DNA of 64,000 nucleotides, taken from positions 59,281,220 to 59,345,219 of the forward strand of contig CM035232.1 in assembly GCA_020226215.1 (NCBI GenBank), given 5' to 3'. This DNA comes from Sindora glabra (Eukaryota > Streptophyta > Magnoliopsida > Fabales > Fabaceae). Position 1 is the first letter of the stretch, and every line of letters begins with the position of its first letter. This document shows positions 35,946 to 49,064 of the stretch, piece by piece. Below the pieces are notes generated by a model. That model had not been told where the DNA came from. It made no database searches and saw nothing but the letters and a program-made list of their open reading frames with translations. A program made the translations under genes and the position numbers.

Positions 35946-37106
35946 TGTTGGAATTATTTTACAAATTGTTATGTATGTATGTATGTAGTTAAATCCCTAA
36001 ATTAAAATATTAAAACACACATATACACACACATTAATTTTTGGAAAGTCATATTTTTTTGAAACCAAGAGATATGGTGGTTTATGGTCAAGATATATGT
36101 TCATTTATGATCAAAGATGCATGTTAGTTCATAATAAATAGACACATTGATTCATAATCAAGAGTTTTGATTGTTAATGTTTAAGAAACACATGGTTCAT
36201 ATTTAATAAATATGATGATTTATATGCAAATGACATGATACTCAAAAGACATTTTAGTTTAGGATCAAAAGATGCATTGAGTAATGATCAAGAGACATTT
36301 TAGTTTATGGTTGATAGATATCATACTAGTTAAGGATCAAGAGATGCATTGATTCATGACTAAAAATATTTCGATTCATGGTCAAGCATTATCTATAAAT
36401 ATGGCTAAAATAGTGAAATAAACATAAAGAATAGAAAAATAAATATTTGAATCAATTAGTGACTATGAATAATTATGAATGAATGGAAAAGGGTAAAAGA
36501 ATTTATCTGTCATCTTAAAAGAAAAAGAATAAACAAATTTTATTTTTTTTATCACTTTACTTCTCTAAATCATTCAAAAAAGTTCTTAATGAGAGATTAT
36601 CGGAATGTTAGCTATTCAATCTTTGCAAAGCTTAGAAAAATCTCTAGAATGATTTGCCACTAACCTTATAATAAATCATAGGAGAAAAGTCACTTAAAGG
36701 ATAATGTTCTTTATAATATATTAAGTGCGCCATATTTTTTGACTTATTTTTGGCTTTGTTTTATGATATCTTTTGATAAAGATTTTAAAAGTTTATTATG
36801 CATGAATTATATTTGGTAGAAGGATGTGAGAAAAATAATAGATGCTTGTATGACACTTAACTCATAATTGAAAATTTTAAGGCAGTGTTAGTGCATGATT
36901 GAAAATTCAAAAAAGACAAATAGGTGTTGAATCTTTCAATGTTCATAACCACCATAAAAATAATTGATTATTATGTTTTTAACAATTATATTGCACAAGA
37001 TTTTATCTTCTCTCTATCTTTTTCTCCTCACAAAATGTATTTTGTACCAATAGCTTTATTCTTACCAGGGTAAACTCTTAAAGACAATTTTCTTTATATT
37101 TGTACA
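35946..37106 (+). repeat. E4 3' LTR with internal minisatellite
   Basis: Aligned to the left LTR from TGTTGGAATT through the minisatellite (36070-36390), ATAAATATGGCTAAAATAGTG, and the shared TTGCACAAGATTTTATC near 36991. It also holds a (TATG)n run at 35970-35987 that the left copy lacks. Confidence 0.75.
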
Positions 37107-38187
37107 ACTTCAACTGGTTCTCTTTATTCTTAAAATCTCATAGTCATTCTTCTCCCTTCTAATTTCTCTTATTATTGTGATTTGCATTTTTCTATATGTA
37201 GCTTATGATGAAGATGATAAAGACTTTGTTCATTTTAATTTTTTAAAATTTCATAATAATTCTTCTTCCTTCTAATTTTTTAATCAAAAGGCTAGGCTTG
37301 GATGAAGAAGTCACATATGGTCCATTTGTTGGTCACTTGTATCCTCTATTGTTGATAATAGATCATCCACTAATAATGGTGAGTCAAGAAGGTTGGTTTT
37401 AATCATAAACTTCAAAGCACTACTTTAATCCAAACTTGTCAAGCCTTTTCCCTAATTTTCAAGCATTTTCAATGCATCATCTTTATTCCAATCCGTTACT
37501 AATTTTGATCCCTACTTGAAGCTATAATAGATTTACTTGAGACCAAAGAAAATAAAATAATAGGCTTATATTAAGATACAACTTAAAATGAAGTATACAA
37601 TTTTGGCATCAAAATATTGAAAAATATGATTGATTTACTTTACATATCCATTAAAATTTTGAAAAAATATTTAAGAAAATTAGACTTATAGATTAACTAA
37701 GAAGATGATGCAAAAATAAGTTAAGTGAAAAAAATATATTTGTAGGTTTTGAAATTTTAAATAAGTTATGTATCATAACTTATTATTTAGAAAGTTAAAA
37801 AAGCATTTTGCCTAAAATTGATCAATATGTATATATATATACAATCTATGAGTTATAATTTTTTATGAAAAAAATAGATTAAATTTAATTTGCTACAAAA
37901 GTTTATGTAACATATTTTGAATATATTCCTTACTCCACAAACGAGAATAGAAATAGATATGTTGATTCATCTCCCAAATACTCCTAGCACCTCTAATGGC
38001 TTCATATCTGCTAATTTTTTATTACATATTTTTGCATTTCTCAATTTCATATTAATCTCAATAACTTATCACATTACTCAAATGTGGTGGCCATTCTTTC
38101 ATCATCAAATGATCATATAGGAAATATTTAGTTCATAACGTTCACAAATACTCATAATGCAGAAATGCTTAAATTAACTATACATAA
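37107..38187. other. unassigned AT-rich DNA
   Basis: No gene was recognised. A weak local duplication around CTTCTTCCTTCTAATTT (near 37155 and 37265) is the only structure seen. Confidence 0.5.
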
Positions 38188-38485
38188 TGTTTTAAAATGT
38201 CTTGTTTTTCATGTTTTAGAAGTAATTTTGAAGTATTTATGAAGATTAAAAGGTTTTATCCAATAGAAATAAGTTTAAATTTCAAAAATGACACAAAGTT
38301 TTACATAGAAAAGATAATGTTATTGCATTCTGAAAAAACACATCATGTGTATAAGTCATAAGTTTTGGATTAAAAAGCTATAATTTTATATTTTTTTAAA
38401 AAATATTTATTCATTTTAAATGACACAATTGTTAGTTTATTTTTTAAAATAATAATTTATTATTTTTCCAAAAAAAACACCAACA
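38188..38485 (-). repeat. 3' LTR of the minus-strand element
   Basis: It aligns to 41303-41599 through AAAATGTCTTGTTTTT, TTTTGAAGTATTTAT, AATGTTATTG and AAAATAATAATTTATTATTT in the same order. Confidence 0.8.
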
Positions 38486-40259
38486 ATCCCCTACTTTGTT
38501 TAAAAAAAAACAAGAAATCCATTTTTTATGGGCAACTTGCAATTATACAAAATAAGATAAATATACTAAGTATAAGTATCTTTTGAATTAAACATTACTT
38601 AGTGTAAACACATCAAAGTCTTATCAAAATGCTTGGTAGTGTAATATTAAATTAACTACTCTATATGATAGAGTCAAAAAATGTTATGTATATCTCCTAC
38701 TTCGATGAGAAAATATGAATTCTTTAGCACTACTATGACTATATACTTATTCTCAATTCATAAATTTTTTACAGAGCAAACTCTTAACTCTTAAAAGAAG
38801 TGCCACCATTTCTAAATTCTAATAAGTGAAAGTTTATAATATGTTCTTTATTACTTTAAATATATAACAATAATGGCTTAGACTTTTATTGAGAGCATGA
38901 CTTATTTTCCAAATTCATAATGAACAATATTGACTATTTTTTAGAACCCACATATGTCAATATCAATAGATCATTTTAAAAAACTTGTTCTTACTCATTT
39001 AAATCTTTGGCAAGAATAATTCTAGTAAAAGGTTAGATTACTATTCTAGTTGATTAAAAAGTGTTAGGTTTCACAGCCCTATTTTAGATGATGTCATTCA
39101 AACTACCTTATTTTAGATGATGTCATTTAAAATACTTTTTTCTAAAGCTGACAAAAAAACTTTAACTTGTTTCAATGTAAATGATGGTTATGATACAACT
39201 TTCTATCAATTATTTTACATTTTCATGTATTATACTTTTATGTCTTGACTTACCATTATAGGTGCAATTTACAAACCATTTTGCAAAGTGTCTACGTCTC
39301 TATTGACATTTTATTTCTTGCATATTAAAAAAAATCCTCCATTAAAATTGGGTATTATTTCAAAATAGATTGGTTCTTTAATAAACAATTAGTTTCTTAC
39401 TCATTCGAAAAAGACATCCCTTAATAGTGGATATTGATCCAAATAGGATTTATTGTCTTATATACTAATATCCAATTTTCATTAGTGCATTCTTATAATT
39501 TAACTTGATAAATTGTAAATCAAATCTGATTTTAGCCTACCCAAAATTCTTGAAATAATATTTCAATATTCTATACTATGTTTGGATCGCTAATATATCC
39601 TTTTATAATCAAAACAACAATCAATATATATATTTGGTATAAAAAAATCATGTGAAACATCCACGTGAGGAGCATTTATCTGTTTAGCATTAAATGGAAA
39701 TTTCCATACATCTTTCTTAATTTTACAAACTATTCAACAAAATTTTCACTCAGTTTGTATGATAAATACTTTCTTAAATAAAGAGAATTTGAGGAACCCC
39801 CATTACTTTAGGATATAAATAAACCACATTATTTTTTATTCAATATAGCACTTTATTATTTATCAAAATCTAACATTTGAAAAATAACATGCTTCTTAGA
39901 ATTCACATGAAAAGAATTGTCTCAATAACCATTTCACATATAAGTATATGATATTTATACATAGCATATAACTATTATAAAATTAACTTTTCTTTTGCCA
40001 TTCTTTGGTGCCTCAATATATAGAATTTATCATATTCACAAACTTTCCTCTTGTATACTAAGAATGACAAATTATATCAATGTTATTCTATCATGTCTCA
40101 TGTAATATAAGCATACCATGTGACATGTAAACTTTGTCTAATTTGTTATCACTTTTCATGGATACTCTAAATAATACTTTCAAAATATGTAATAATGTAG
40201 AAATTCAAACAATTCACACTTCAATAAGCATTTTAAATTCTAAAACATCATGCCTTTTA

Positions 40260-40640
40260 AATAAAAAATAACACATCTTTTAAGCTTGAACAATTATATC
40301 TCCCACTTATGAATAATCATGTTTATTAAGCACAAGCCATTGCTTCTCTTGCATATGAACTTTCATGTCATTTGCACCTAAACCCTTACATCTTTTGAAC
40401 ATGAATCATTGTACTTCTTACACATAAATCACTATATCTTTTACAAATAAATCATTATATCTCTTAGGTATAAATTAATACATCATTTTGAAATTAACAT
40501 ATCTTTACTTCAATATGACTCTTTATATAACCTTTTGTGTGTTTGTCTTAATAAAAAGGTTTAAACCACTTCAATTATGGAAATCAAGCCATGCACATAA
40601 TTCTAATTTACAACCTTATTTATATTCAAGAAGAATAACA
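40260..40640 (-). repeat. relict LTR fragment related to E4, inverted
   Basis: Read on the minus strand the segment contains TTGTAAATTAGAATTATGTG, AAAGAGTCATATTG and then repeated units AGATATAATGATTTAT, AAGTACAATGATTCATGTTC and AATAAACATGATTATTC. These follow the order of the E4 LTR start and minisatellite. It may extend to about 39400, but similarity fades. Confidence 0.55.
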
Positions 40641-41302
40641 AGTTATATTTATATTACTTCACCATATCCAAGTAATTATTTTTTCTAATAATCTTAACTA
40701 GATTTCATAAATTAAATGGCATTTCATTTAATTCTATATAAAGTTCATCTAATTATATCATCAACTTAGACATATGTAGTAATCATTTTGGTATAATTGA
40801 AATGATTTCTAAGAACCATATAAGTATAGTTGCCTTTTTCTTCATCCTTTGAACCTTATAAATTTATTAGTTGCCTTCCACGTATTTGGTTATAAATCAT
40901 AATTGATCAAATTTTATCAAGTCTTAATTTATTGCTTTGATAAACTCTAACTTTATTGTTGTAAAAATATTTCTTCATGATTATTAAGAAATTTTCCATA
41001 AGATTCTAATTGCTTTGTTGTAAAAATATTTCCTTAGGATAGTTGGGGAAAATTATGAGATAAAAGTTAGAATTCCTCAGGTGTGAAGTACTACACTTTC
41101 TTTAAGGAAATATTCACCCCTATTGGAATTAATTTTGCTTTAGGACAATAGTATGTTCATTAATCTCTTAAAATACAATAGAGATTTGAAAAAATTCAAA
41201 AGACCAAACTAAATGTTTTTCCTATATTTCTATATGAATCAATTTTGTGGAGGTTATTAGTGTTTGAAAGATAACATAGAAATAAATATATAAGAAGAAA
41301 TA

Positions 41303-41599
41303 TGTATCAAAATGTCTTGTTTTTTTATATTTTAGAGTTATAAAACTTTGAAGTATTTATAAGGGTTACAAGGTTTCTTCCAATAAACATAAGTCTTGAA
41401 TTTGGAAAGGTACAAAGTTTTCCATAAAAAAGACAATGTTATTGGATTTTGAAAAAGCATAAAGTTTCATGTGCAAAAGTCATATTCAATTGAAAAGACA
41501 TAATTTTACATTTTTTAAAAGACATATTTATTCATTTCAAATGATACAATTATTAATTCATTCTTTAAAATAATAATTTATTATTTTTCTAAAGAAACC
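41303..41599 (-). repeat. 5' LTR of the minus-strand element
   Basis: Diverged partner of 38188-38485. Its right end ACAAATA corresponds to the CAACA end of the other copy. Confidence 0.75.
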
Positions 41600-42168
41600 C
41601 CTACAAATATCACTCTACACAGCCATTATATGGCTTTAATTGCATGTAAATATATATATTTGGCAAAATGTTTGTTGACATTGCCTTCCAAAGCCAATAC
41701 AATGTCTTTGAAACCATTTATTTCATATGTATAACATAATGATTATTAAACTCCTTATAGGTTAAGCGACACACATGGAAGGGAGCTTGTTATCCATTAT
41801 TGCTTTTATGGTGAGTTCATTGGAAACTACTCAAGCATGGCTTCCAAAAGCTTTAAACTTAATAGACAATTGCATATTTAAAATATTAAAATGTTATTAC
41901 CAACTCAATCATCCAAAACATAAAGGTAATTATAACTATATCTTTTGGACAATCATTGTGTTATTTAAAATAATAAATTATCTAATTAAATTACTTGTCA
42001 CTTAGAAAATTTTATTATTATATTTTGTTATTGAAAATATTTATTTCATGAAAATATCATTTATAATTTTTCACTTATTTAAAAAATTAATATACATATA
42101 ATATAACTTTTTATTTTTTATTGCATATACTCTTACATAGAGATGAATCAATATGTATAATGAAAGTA
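41600..42168. other. unassigned AT-rich DNA
   Basis: No gene was recognised. A plus-strand frame at 41775-42005 has no family signature and is unlikely to be a gene. Confidence 0.5.
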
Positions 42169-42194
42169 AAATTTGTTAGTATTTTATTATGGAC

Positions 42195-43718
42195 TAATGA
42201 GAAAAATATTTACTATATTATTTCATCCTATTTCATGTCTTTTAGTGAATTACACATATATAATTTTATAGAATTGACCTTATTTTATAATTTGAGGTTG
42301 ATTTTATAATATTCTAAATTTATTTAGTTAATATTGAATTTTGATACTATTTTTATTTTTCAACTATATCTTAGGCTTTGGATATCGGATCCTGATGATC
42401 TTTATACTGTTGAAAAGCTTAAAGAAGGTATTTTAGTCAAAGCCTAATTTGAACTCTTTCAAACCCTTATTTAGCTAAGAAGTTGAACCCCTATCTCTAT
42501 CCTAGTTGAGTTAACTTTGATTTTTAAACCATATTTAGAGTTATAAAGGTTTAATCAATGTGAAATTAGTGTCCAAAGCTCCATAAGATCTAGTTCTATA
42601 ACTTTCTGTCTTTATGGATTAACCAAATTACGTTGTTTTAATAGTCTTATAATGGTTGGAAGTTAGAGTTAATTACCTTATAAAAAATAGGTTTGAACAT
42701 CTAAAAATTAGGAAAGCCCCATTTTTATAATCCTAAGAGACATAAAATCCAAGTTCAATATGATTTTAAGTTAATTAAGTCAAATAAAAAGAGATAATTC
42801 ATTAGACATAAGAGACTTTTACACATTTAGCAGATAACTTTTCTTTCTTTTCTTTTAGTTTGTGTTCTCTAATCATGGATGACTAAGTTTTTAAGTTAAT
42901 TCAAGGGGTTTAAGGCTCTTTTCTTTAATTAATTTTTTTCTTTCCTTAATTACTTATGTTGATTTCTTGAAATTACTTGTATTGGATGTTAATTTGGTAT
43001 AATTAATGTTCATCATTATGATTTCTGATATCATGCCATTTTAATGTTGAATTATGGTTAGTAATCATGATTTTATACATAAGGATAGAGAATTGAAGGG
43101 ATTAATTTAGAGGTTTCTAATTTAATTTCTTAAATCAATTTCAATCTAGCTCAAGAATTATAGAGGTTGCTTAATTGGATTAATCTTAATTAATCAAATT
43201 CTAGATAGCAATCTAGCATAGAATTTATGAAGTATTATAGGGGATTCGAGTAATTCAAGGTTGAAGAATTAATTAGAAAAGTCAAATATCTAATGATCTA
43301 TGATTAATCCAAACTAAAACGTCTCAATTCCTTGAATTCGTTGCTTCATTATATTAATTTTCTTCTTTGTTATTTTGTTCCTATATTTTGTTTAGTTTAG
43401 TTCAATTGCTTTGATTTCAAATTAAAAATCCCTCAATTCTTGATTATGTGTTCTACATTCATACAACATACTATATTCTATATTTTATTAGCATTTTGCA
43501 TGCATACTAGTTTACTTTTGTTTTGCATCTATTTTCATTTTACTTTTCCATTATTTTGCATTTGCTATATATTCTAATTTTGCATTCTATTAATAAATCA
43601 TAGTAAAGGATAATATCAAAAGATCACTAGAGGTACAACCTGATTTGTACCATTATGTTGCATTATTTCAACAAATTAGTTTTTAATTTAATTTTGGTGC
43701 ATTACAATGTGTTTATCA
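42195..43718 (-). mobile_element. solo LTR, family S (copy 2)
   Basis: Reverse-complement relative of 7746-9347. On the minus strand it starts TGATAAACACATTGTAATGC and ends AAATATTTTTCTCATTA, the final CA having become TA. Flanking pentamers TGGAC (42190-42194) and TGAAC (43719-43723) are a target-site duplication with one transition. It sits 21 bp inside the E2 5' LTR, so it is younger than E2. Confidence 0.88.
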
Positions 43719-43743
43719 TGAACCTACCATAATTTATTAAATA

Positions 43744-43913
43744 AAAATGCTATATGCATTGAAAATGAGATCAAAAATTGAGTTTTGAATATTTTATATC
43801 CATTAGATTAAGTTTTACAAATTTATCCCACCATCCTTTATTGATTAACATCTCTTGATTTATATTTAGCACCTAATTTTGGATCTCACTTTTTATGCAT
43901 ATAACATTGCTTT
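43744..43913. mobile_element. 170-bp MITE in the E2 5' LTR
   Basis: The left end AAAATGCTATATGCATTGAA is an imperfect inverted copy of the right end, which reads inward AAAGCAATGTTATATGCATA. Both arms continue with TGAGATC and AAAATT, about 40 bp in all. A 10-bp direct duplication TTATTAAATA flanks it (43734-43743 and 43914-43923). The length of this duplication suggests a Mutator-like MITE. The 3' LTR of E2 has the uninterrupted site (TTTATTAAATAGGAAC). Confidence 0.8.
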
Positions 43914-44384
43914 TTATTAAATAAGAATATTAATGTTAATAAGGCCATTAGTGGCATATGAATAAAAGGGTCATAAGGTACTTAAGCCTAAATGCATTTA
44001 TGTTTAAAGAGTTTGAATCTTCTGATTTACAAGATCCATAACCAATTGTATCTATGAATAGTATCCCTACCTTACTATTATCTACAATTGGTTTTTGCTT
44101 TATTATGTATACTATTTTATTCTCTTTTAAAGATATAATAAAGAAGGTTTTAATTAAGAAAGGGTAACCGTAAAATTTTGTTACATTTTTATTGTGATTT
44201 CAAGAATTGAGAAGGAAGAAACTACATAACTATTGATCAAAAAGCCATAATTAATAAGTGCAGTTATGGATATCTTAAAACTAGGTATTTATTATGGATG
44301 TATTATGAATTTGATCCTAATCTTATGTTATAATTCAAAGCCATGATCTAGGATTTTATAACTAAATTAAAAAATTCTTGCAAT

Positions 44385-44402
44385 TGGTATGAAAGTCAAG
44401 TT
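44385..44402 (+). promoter_or_regulatory. E2 primer-binding site
   Basis: TGGTATGAAAGTCAAGTT starts two bases after the 5' LTR and is close to the initiator-methionine-tRNA complement used by copia elements. Confidence 0.75.
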
Positions 44403-44899
44403 ATGGCTTCTAATTATGGTTAAGTGTTTGAGATAATTTTGGTAAAATTTAGTGTGAAATACTTTCTCTAACAAATTTGCTAACTTGCAAACAAATATTT
44501 GGGCTCCACCACATATATACTTTAAATCCAAATGCATATGTTTATATGTTATTTTGGTATATGCATATTTATGACTTTCTAAGAATGGATGTTATCAATT
44601 TTTTTTCCCATACTATGAAACATATATTCTTATATTCTTGTGATCTAGAAACATGTCTTTGGCTACCTTGTTTATGTATACTTGTTGCTATTTTGTACCT
44701 TATGTTTATGCCATGGATGCTAAGCATATTATATTTAGTCTTATATTGTAACTCCAATGCATAGCAATGGTGCTTTAAAATTTTATATTTGTTGTATGTG
44801 TGTGCTTAAACCATTTACAATTTATAGAGTTATGCTTTAGCTAATTTATACATTGCTTTATGTATATATTCTTGTTTGCAACTAGGTGTATGAACCACC

Positions 44900-44919
44900 A
44901 TATATATATATATATATAT
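44900..44919. repeat. (AT)n microsatellite
   Basis: Short AT run in the E2 leader region. Confidence 0.9.
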
Positions 44920-46229
44920 TAATTTTCCCTCACTAGTGGCATCTTCCTTATAATGGATTCAAAAGTTTTGCAAAATAAGAATACTTTTAATGTGATAAAG
45001 TTATATTCACTAGATATTAAAGTTTAACCTTTCTCTAGCAAAACCATTATTTGTCATATTAAGCTTCATGCATTCATTGCATAGTAATAGAGTGATACAA
45101 GAGATTAATTTTTGTAAGTTGTTACATATCTTATGGTGTACATTTTTTGGCATTTTACTAGCAAAAGGAAATTGAATTTATCTTAAAACTACCACAACTA
45201 TTCTTAGAACTTTGAGTTTAATTTTCCTTTGAAAACATGGTTTTGGATAAGATAAGGAATAGGATAGGTTCATAAACATTATTCATAAATTATGTGAGCA
45301 ATTTTTTTTAAACTAAAATGTAAGAAAAATTAGGGGTGAAGTTTGGAACTATTGAGCACAAAATTTTGACTTTTTTTTTTTGGAAAATTCCATTTTGAGT
45401 TTGAGCATGATTTTGGATTAAATTTGAGTGGGTTAATCATGAATCAAGCTTTGGAAATTTTTTTTGATAAAAAAATTGTAAAATTGCACAAAATAGTGAG
45501 AAAATGGCTCAAGTTGAAATTAAGTTAAGAACTAGGTCAACTTGACTTGAATGTTAGTTAAACAAGTAAAGAAGGTTATCAGCAATAGCCTCTTATGCTT
45601 ACCCATATGCGCACTCAATGTGTGCAAGCCATACCCTGCTAGTGGAATTTTCTAGTGATGAACACATTGTTGTACTCCACTTTCTAAGAATGTAATTTTG
45701 GATTTTTTAAAATAAAAAATTATGATAATTTTTTCCATTTTATTTTAGTGGGTAAATGAATTTATTTTGAGCCCAAAAGTTTCCTAAGTAATTCCTATAA
45801 TATTAGCTACCTACTAGAATTTTGTAGCATTTTTGGAGGCTAATTGCATAATGTAATAATTTATGGAACATTATTACATTATCTAGGAATTAGTAACCAC
45901 ATACCTACTTTTATAGGAATAGTTACATAAAAAAGTTTTCAAAGTTTTGGAAAGGAAAATTGTTTTAAAGTATATAAAGGAAAGACTATATTGATAATAT
46001 TAAATATTTTTTAGTGTTAAGTTATTAACATAGTATGTCAAAATAATATGAGTGCAAAGTTAAATACTATATTCATATAACTTTTAAACACTTTTTTTAT
46101 GTTTGGTGTTAGATCTTATAATACAATACTAATTGTGGTTACATAGTTAATTTTGTGAGGAAAAACATTAGCATGATTAAGGCATTTACATGCATCAAAT
46201 GATTAGTATGTTTTCTTTAGTTTATATTT

Positions 46230-46930
46230 ATGAAATAAAAATTCTATAGAGACAATGGATAGGACAAGTACAATGAATAGGGCTAAAGTTTAGAAATTGT
46301 ATTTGGTGATACTAGAAGTAAAAACCACTATTAGTATGAATTCAAGTATGGGGAAAAAGAGAATTATGAAAGTTAGTCACATTTGAATTAAGTTGGTGTG
46401 ATGGTTATTATGTACACTATGGACCAAATTGTTAAACATAGCATCCTTAGGCCTATGAATGTTTAAACCTTTCTATTTTTTATTTTAAAAAATCCATAAA
46501 ATTCAAGCAAGAAAGGATCATAATTTCTCATTAATTAAGAAAAATTACCCATAATAAGGTTAACGGAGTGCGAGAGTATACTCTGGAATTTATCTTGTAT
46601 TATAAGCCTAAGAGAATAGAAGGTTGATATAAGAAATAGTTTTCTAACTTAGCATGCACTAAAGTTATTTCGTCCAAATTTTGATGTTCTGAACGTCTAT
46701 TATAACACCTAAAAGTGTGAATAAACAATGAATGAATTGACATCTATTATCAAGTAGAGAAAAACATGAGAAGGAAAAGGTTCAAATTGATAACCTTATT
46801 TCTCATAGTTTGACTTTAGAACAAAAGAAGATTTAAGGAACAATAATGGGGGATTTTCACATAATAGGTACAAAGAAAGGGTGACTACCTAAAGCCTAAG
46901 AAACATGAGAAAGCACGTTAAAGCTGGAGA
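46230..46930 (+). pseudogene. E2 gag remnant
   Basis: The approach to gag (46100-46230) aligns with E1 at 21600-21745: both have a TTATAATA-TAATACTAA block and an AGCATGA-TAAGG block. The coding part retains NGVREYTLEFILYYKPK at about 46560-46620, equivalent to the VREHILRLVSYYNK block of E1. Stops are frequent. No zinc knuckle was recognised near 46850-46930. Confidence 0.65.
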
Positions 46931-47569
46931 TTGTTGTTCACTTTTGTGATTTGTTTCGTACTAAAAACACATTATTTTATATTTTTTAACTAAAAAACTC
47001 AATTTTTCTTAATTGTCATGTTTTGATAAATAAAAGTTATTTTGATGTGTTTATTCTAAGTACATATTTTGATGAGTTATATTATATTTTGCAAAATCCA
47101 TTTCAAATTTAACCATAAAAATCATCTTTAGGCCTTAGTTAAACCAATCCATTTAGAAGATGTTACTAGATAATAGGAGCTATTAGACGCTATAAAAGAT
47201 AGGAATTAGAGTCAAAGTATAGTGACTCCACTATATGCATTAACTAACAAATCTATTTTTATCATCCTATAATCTAATACAGTACAATTTAGTAGAGAAA
47301 AAAAGTTATGTAACTCATTAATTTTTGGAATATCTTATATAGATTTTTTTTTTTTGCTTTTTTAAAATAGATTATAACTATTGCATTTGGAAACAAGTTG
47401 AACTATTTGTTAAAAACAAGCTAGTTAAAAAATAAATTTTAGTTGTAAAAGGGAATGCTTAAATGAAACTAAGGGTTTAAAATTAAGTTAGTAGTCAAGA
47501 ATTACATTTAGTAGGAAGGCATAAATTGTGAAAGACTTTTCCTTCCTTGAAATCTTAAAACTCACTTAT

Positions 47570-48610
47570 AGCATAAAGTAGCTCACTTTGATATGAGCTA
47601 CATTTATCAAAAGTTAAAAATTGCCTTCTTGAATTATAACCTGATGGTAAAAACATGAAATAGTCATATATTTTTTTATAGGGAAAAATAAAGATGTCTA
47701 TCTATACGATTGTATCTTAATTTTTGATGAAATTGTAATTTTTCTTAAATTTAAGGAGAAAAATGCATACCATCATGTTATTCTACATAATAATAATGTT
47801 TTACTAGTTAGTGACAATGTTAATGTGTTGGTTAAAAAAATATAATCAAAATAGAATTAAAAGGCATCGGAGTACCTCTTTATATAAATAAATAGATATT
47901 AAGGTCTTTATGATAAGTGCTAGAGGTGTCAGATTATATCAATATTCATACCAAAAAGGACTAAATATGTTAATGTGCTCTCACATTTATCATTAAGGAT
48001 CTTTCTTAAGCTTAATGTTTTTAAAGAAAATAAACAATAATGAATTTTTCATATGCATTAGTCATAGGTAGCTTATTACATGTTTACGTTAAGAGTTTTA
48101 GTTTGCTATTGATATTATAACTAAGTGGAACAAATGATTACATATGAACCCATGGGATACTAGAAAATCTCATAGGTACAGGTTACTCAAACTTGTTTAG
48201 TTAGTTGTTTAAGTGATTATGAATCTATATTTGGATACACATTAGAAGGAGTTATGTCATGAAAAATAGCAAGCAATCATTTGCAACAACCTCTATTATA
48301 AGAACATGGCATGTCCTATGTTATAAATATGTTAGTAAAGCTATTTTGTTCTAAACCAATTTTATAGTCACAACAATACTGCTATTATGATCTTCTCTCT
48401 AAGTAATGACAAATTTGCCTATGTAATGGACTTTAATTTGAAGCATTTATTTGTGAGAGAAAGAAGACATATAAGTATATTACTTATTTTTCCATATATT
48501 ATAGGCTCGCAGATCTATTAACTAAAGGCTTTCAAATTAGTACAAAGTATGATCATATGAATAATGTAAAATTTCATAAGCCTTTTGGTATTTTAGGTTA
48601 GGGCAAGTTT
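47570..48610 (+). pseudogene. E2 reverse transcriptase and RNase H remnant
   Basis: Weak but ordered copia blocks are present. HFDMSYIYQKLK is near 47586. A MLFYIII-like block at about 47778 stands where E1 has YIDD, so the two catalytic aspartates are gone. A YALVIGSLLHVYV block is near 48054. An RNase H end follows, with ADLLTKGF at about 48509-48532 shortly before the frame ends. Compared with E1, the integrase and the first half of RT are missing or unrecognisable (46930-47570), so part of pol was probably deleted. Confidence 0.7.
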
Positions 48611-49064
48611 TAATGATATAAGGTTATTGTTCTCTATAAAAAAAGTTTAATTGAAATATTCATAATTGAGATATTCTTGTTATTGTCATGCATTTTATGC
48701 GTATTTTGGATTATGGCAACCATTCAAAAATATTTAAACCCTATTTTATTACTGTGTTGAGAATTTTAATTCTTAATAGGAATCTTAGGCAAACACCAGG
48801 ATCCATTGTATGGATATTTACATATAATCATATTAAAGTCATGTAAATCTTATAGTGCACACTTTAAAATTATTAATTATGTTGGTTAAGGAAGTTTAGG
48901 TATTTAATATGTTTATTGTTAATATCCATTTAAATATAACATTTTGTGTTATTAAAATTCCTATAATTTCAGTTTAGATTTATGGGTGCAATAATACCAA
49001 TTTTCACTAACATTAATCTTTCAGTTGCCACTATTTATAAATTATGTGAGTTCAAATAAGATAT

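Larger units (their letters stand above)
32726..37106 (+). mobile_element. E4, copia-like LTR element with repeat-rich LTRs
   Basis: Two diverged direct repeats flank about 2 kb of internal DNA. The left one starts TGCTGGAAATAGCTTG (32726) and the right one TGTTGGAATTATTTTAC (35946). The right copy is preceded by the polypurine-like AAGTGGAGGAT (35935-35945). A weak primer-binding-like TGGAATATAATG lies at 33993. Internal coding is barely visible: a plus-strand stretch near 34775-34900 (TVLIENIIYVIDNSI) resembles the region before integrase in copia polyproteins. With 2 kb of interior it cannot encode a full pol, so it is non-autonomous or deleted. No target-site duplication was identified. 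Confidence 0.75.
38188..41599 (-). mobile_element. small LTR element on the minus strand
   Basis: Two repeats of nearly equal length, 38188-38485 (298 bp) and about 41303-41599 (297 bp), flank 2.8 kb. Read on the minus strand the left copy begins TGTTGGTGTTTTTTTTGG and ends CATTTTAAAACA. It is directly preceded by AAAGTAGGGGAT (38486-38497 on the plus strand), a polypurine tract. That makes the left copy the 3' LTR and the element minus-oriented. No coding domain was recognised, and no target-site duplication. The interior contains an inverted relict LTR related to E4 (about 39400-40640). Confidence 0.7.
42174..44382 (+). repeat. E2 5' LTR, interrupted
   Basis: After removing the solo LTR with one target copy, and the MITE with one target copy, about 500 bp remain. 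These align to the 466-bp 3' LTR through GATCCATAACC, TACCTTACTA, TTTATTATGTA and GTGATTTCAAGAATTG. Confidence 0.85.

Noticed and set aside
44477..44764. Hydrophobic 95-codon frame in the E2 leader
   Set aside because: AT-rich leader DNA of a retrotransposon; looks membrane-like only because of composition, and E1 has no equivalent frame.
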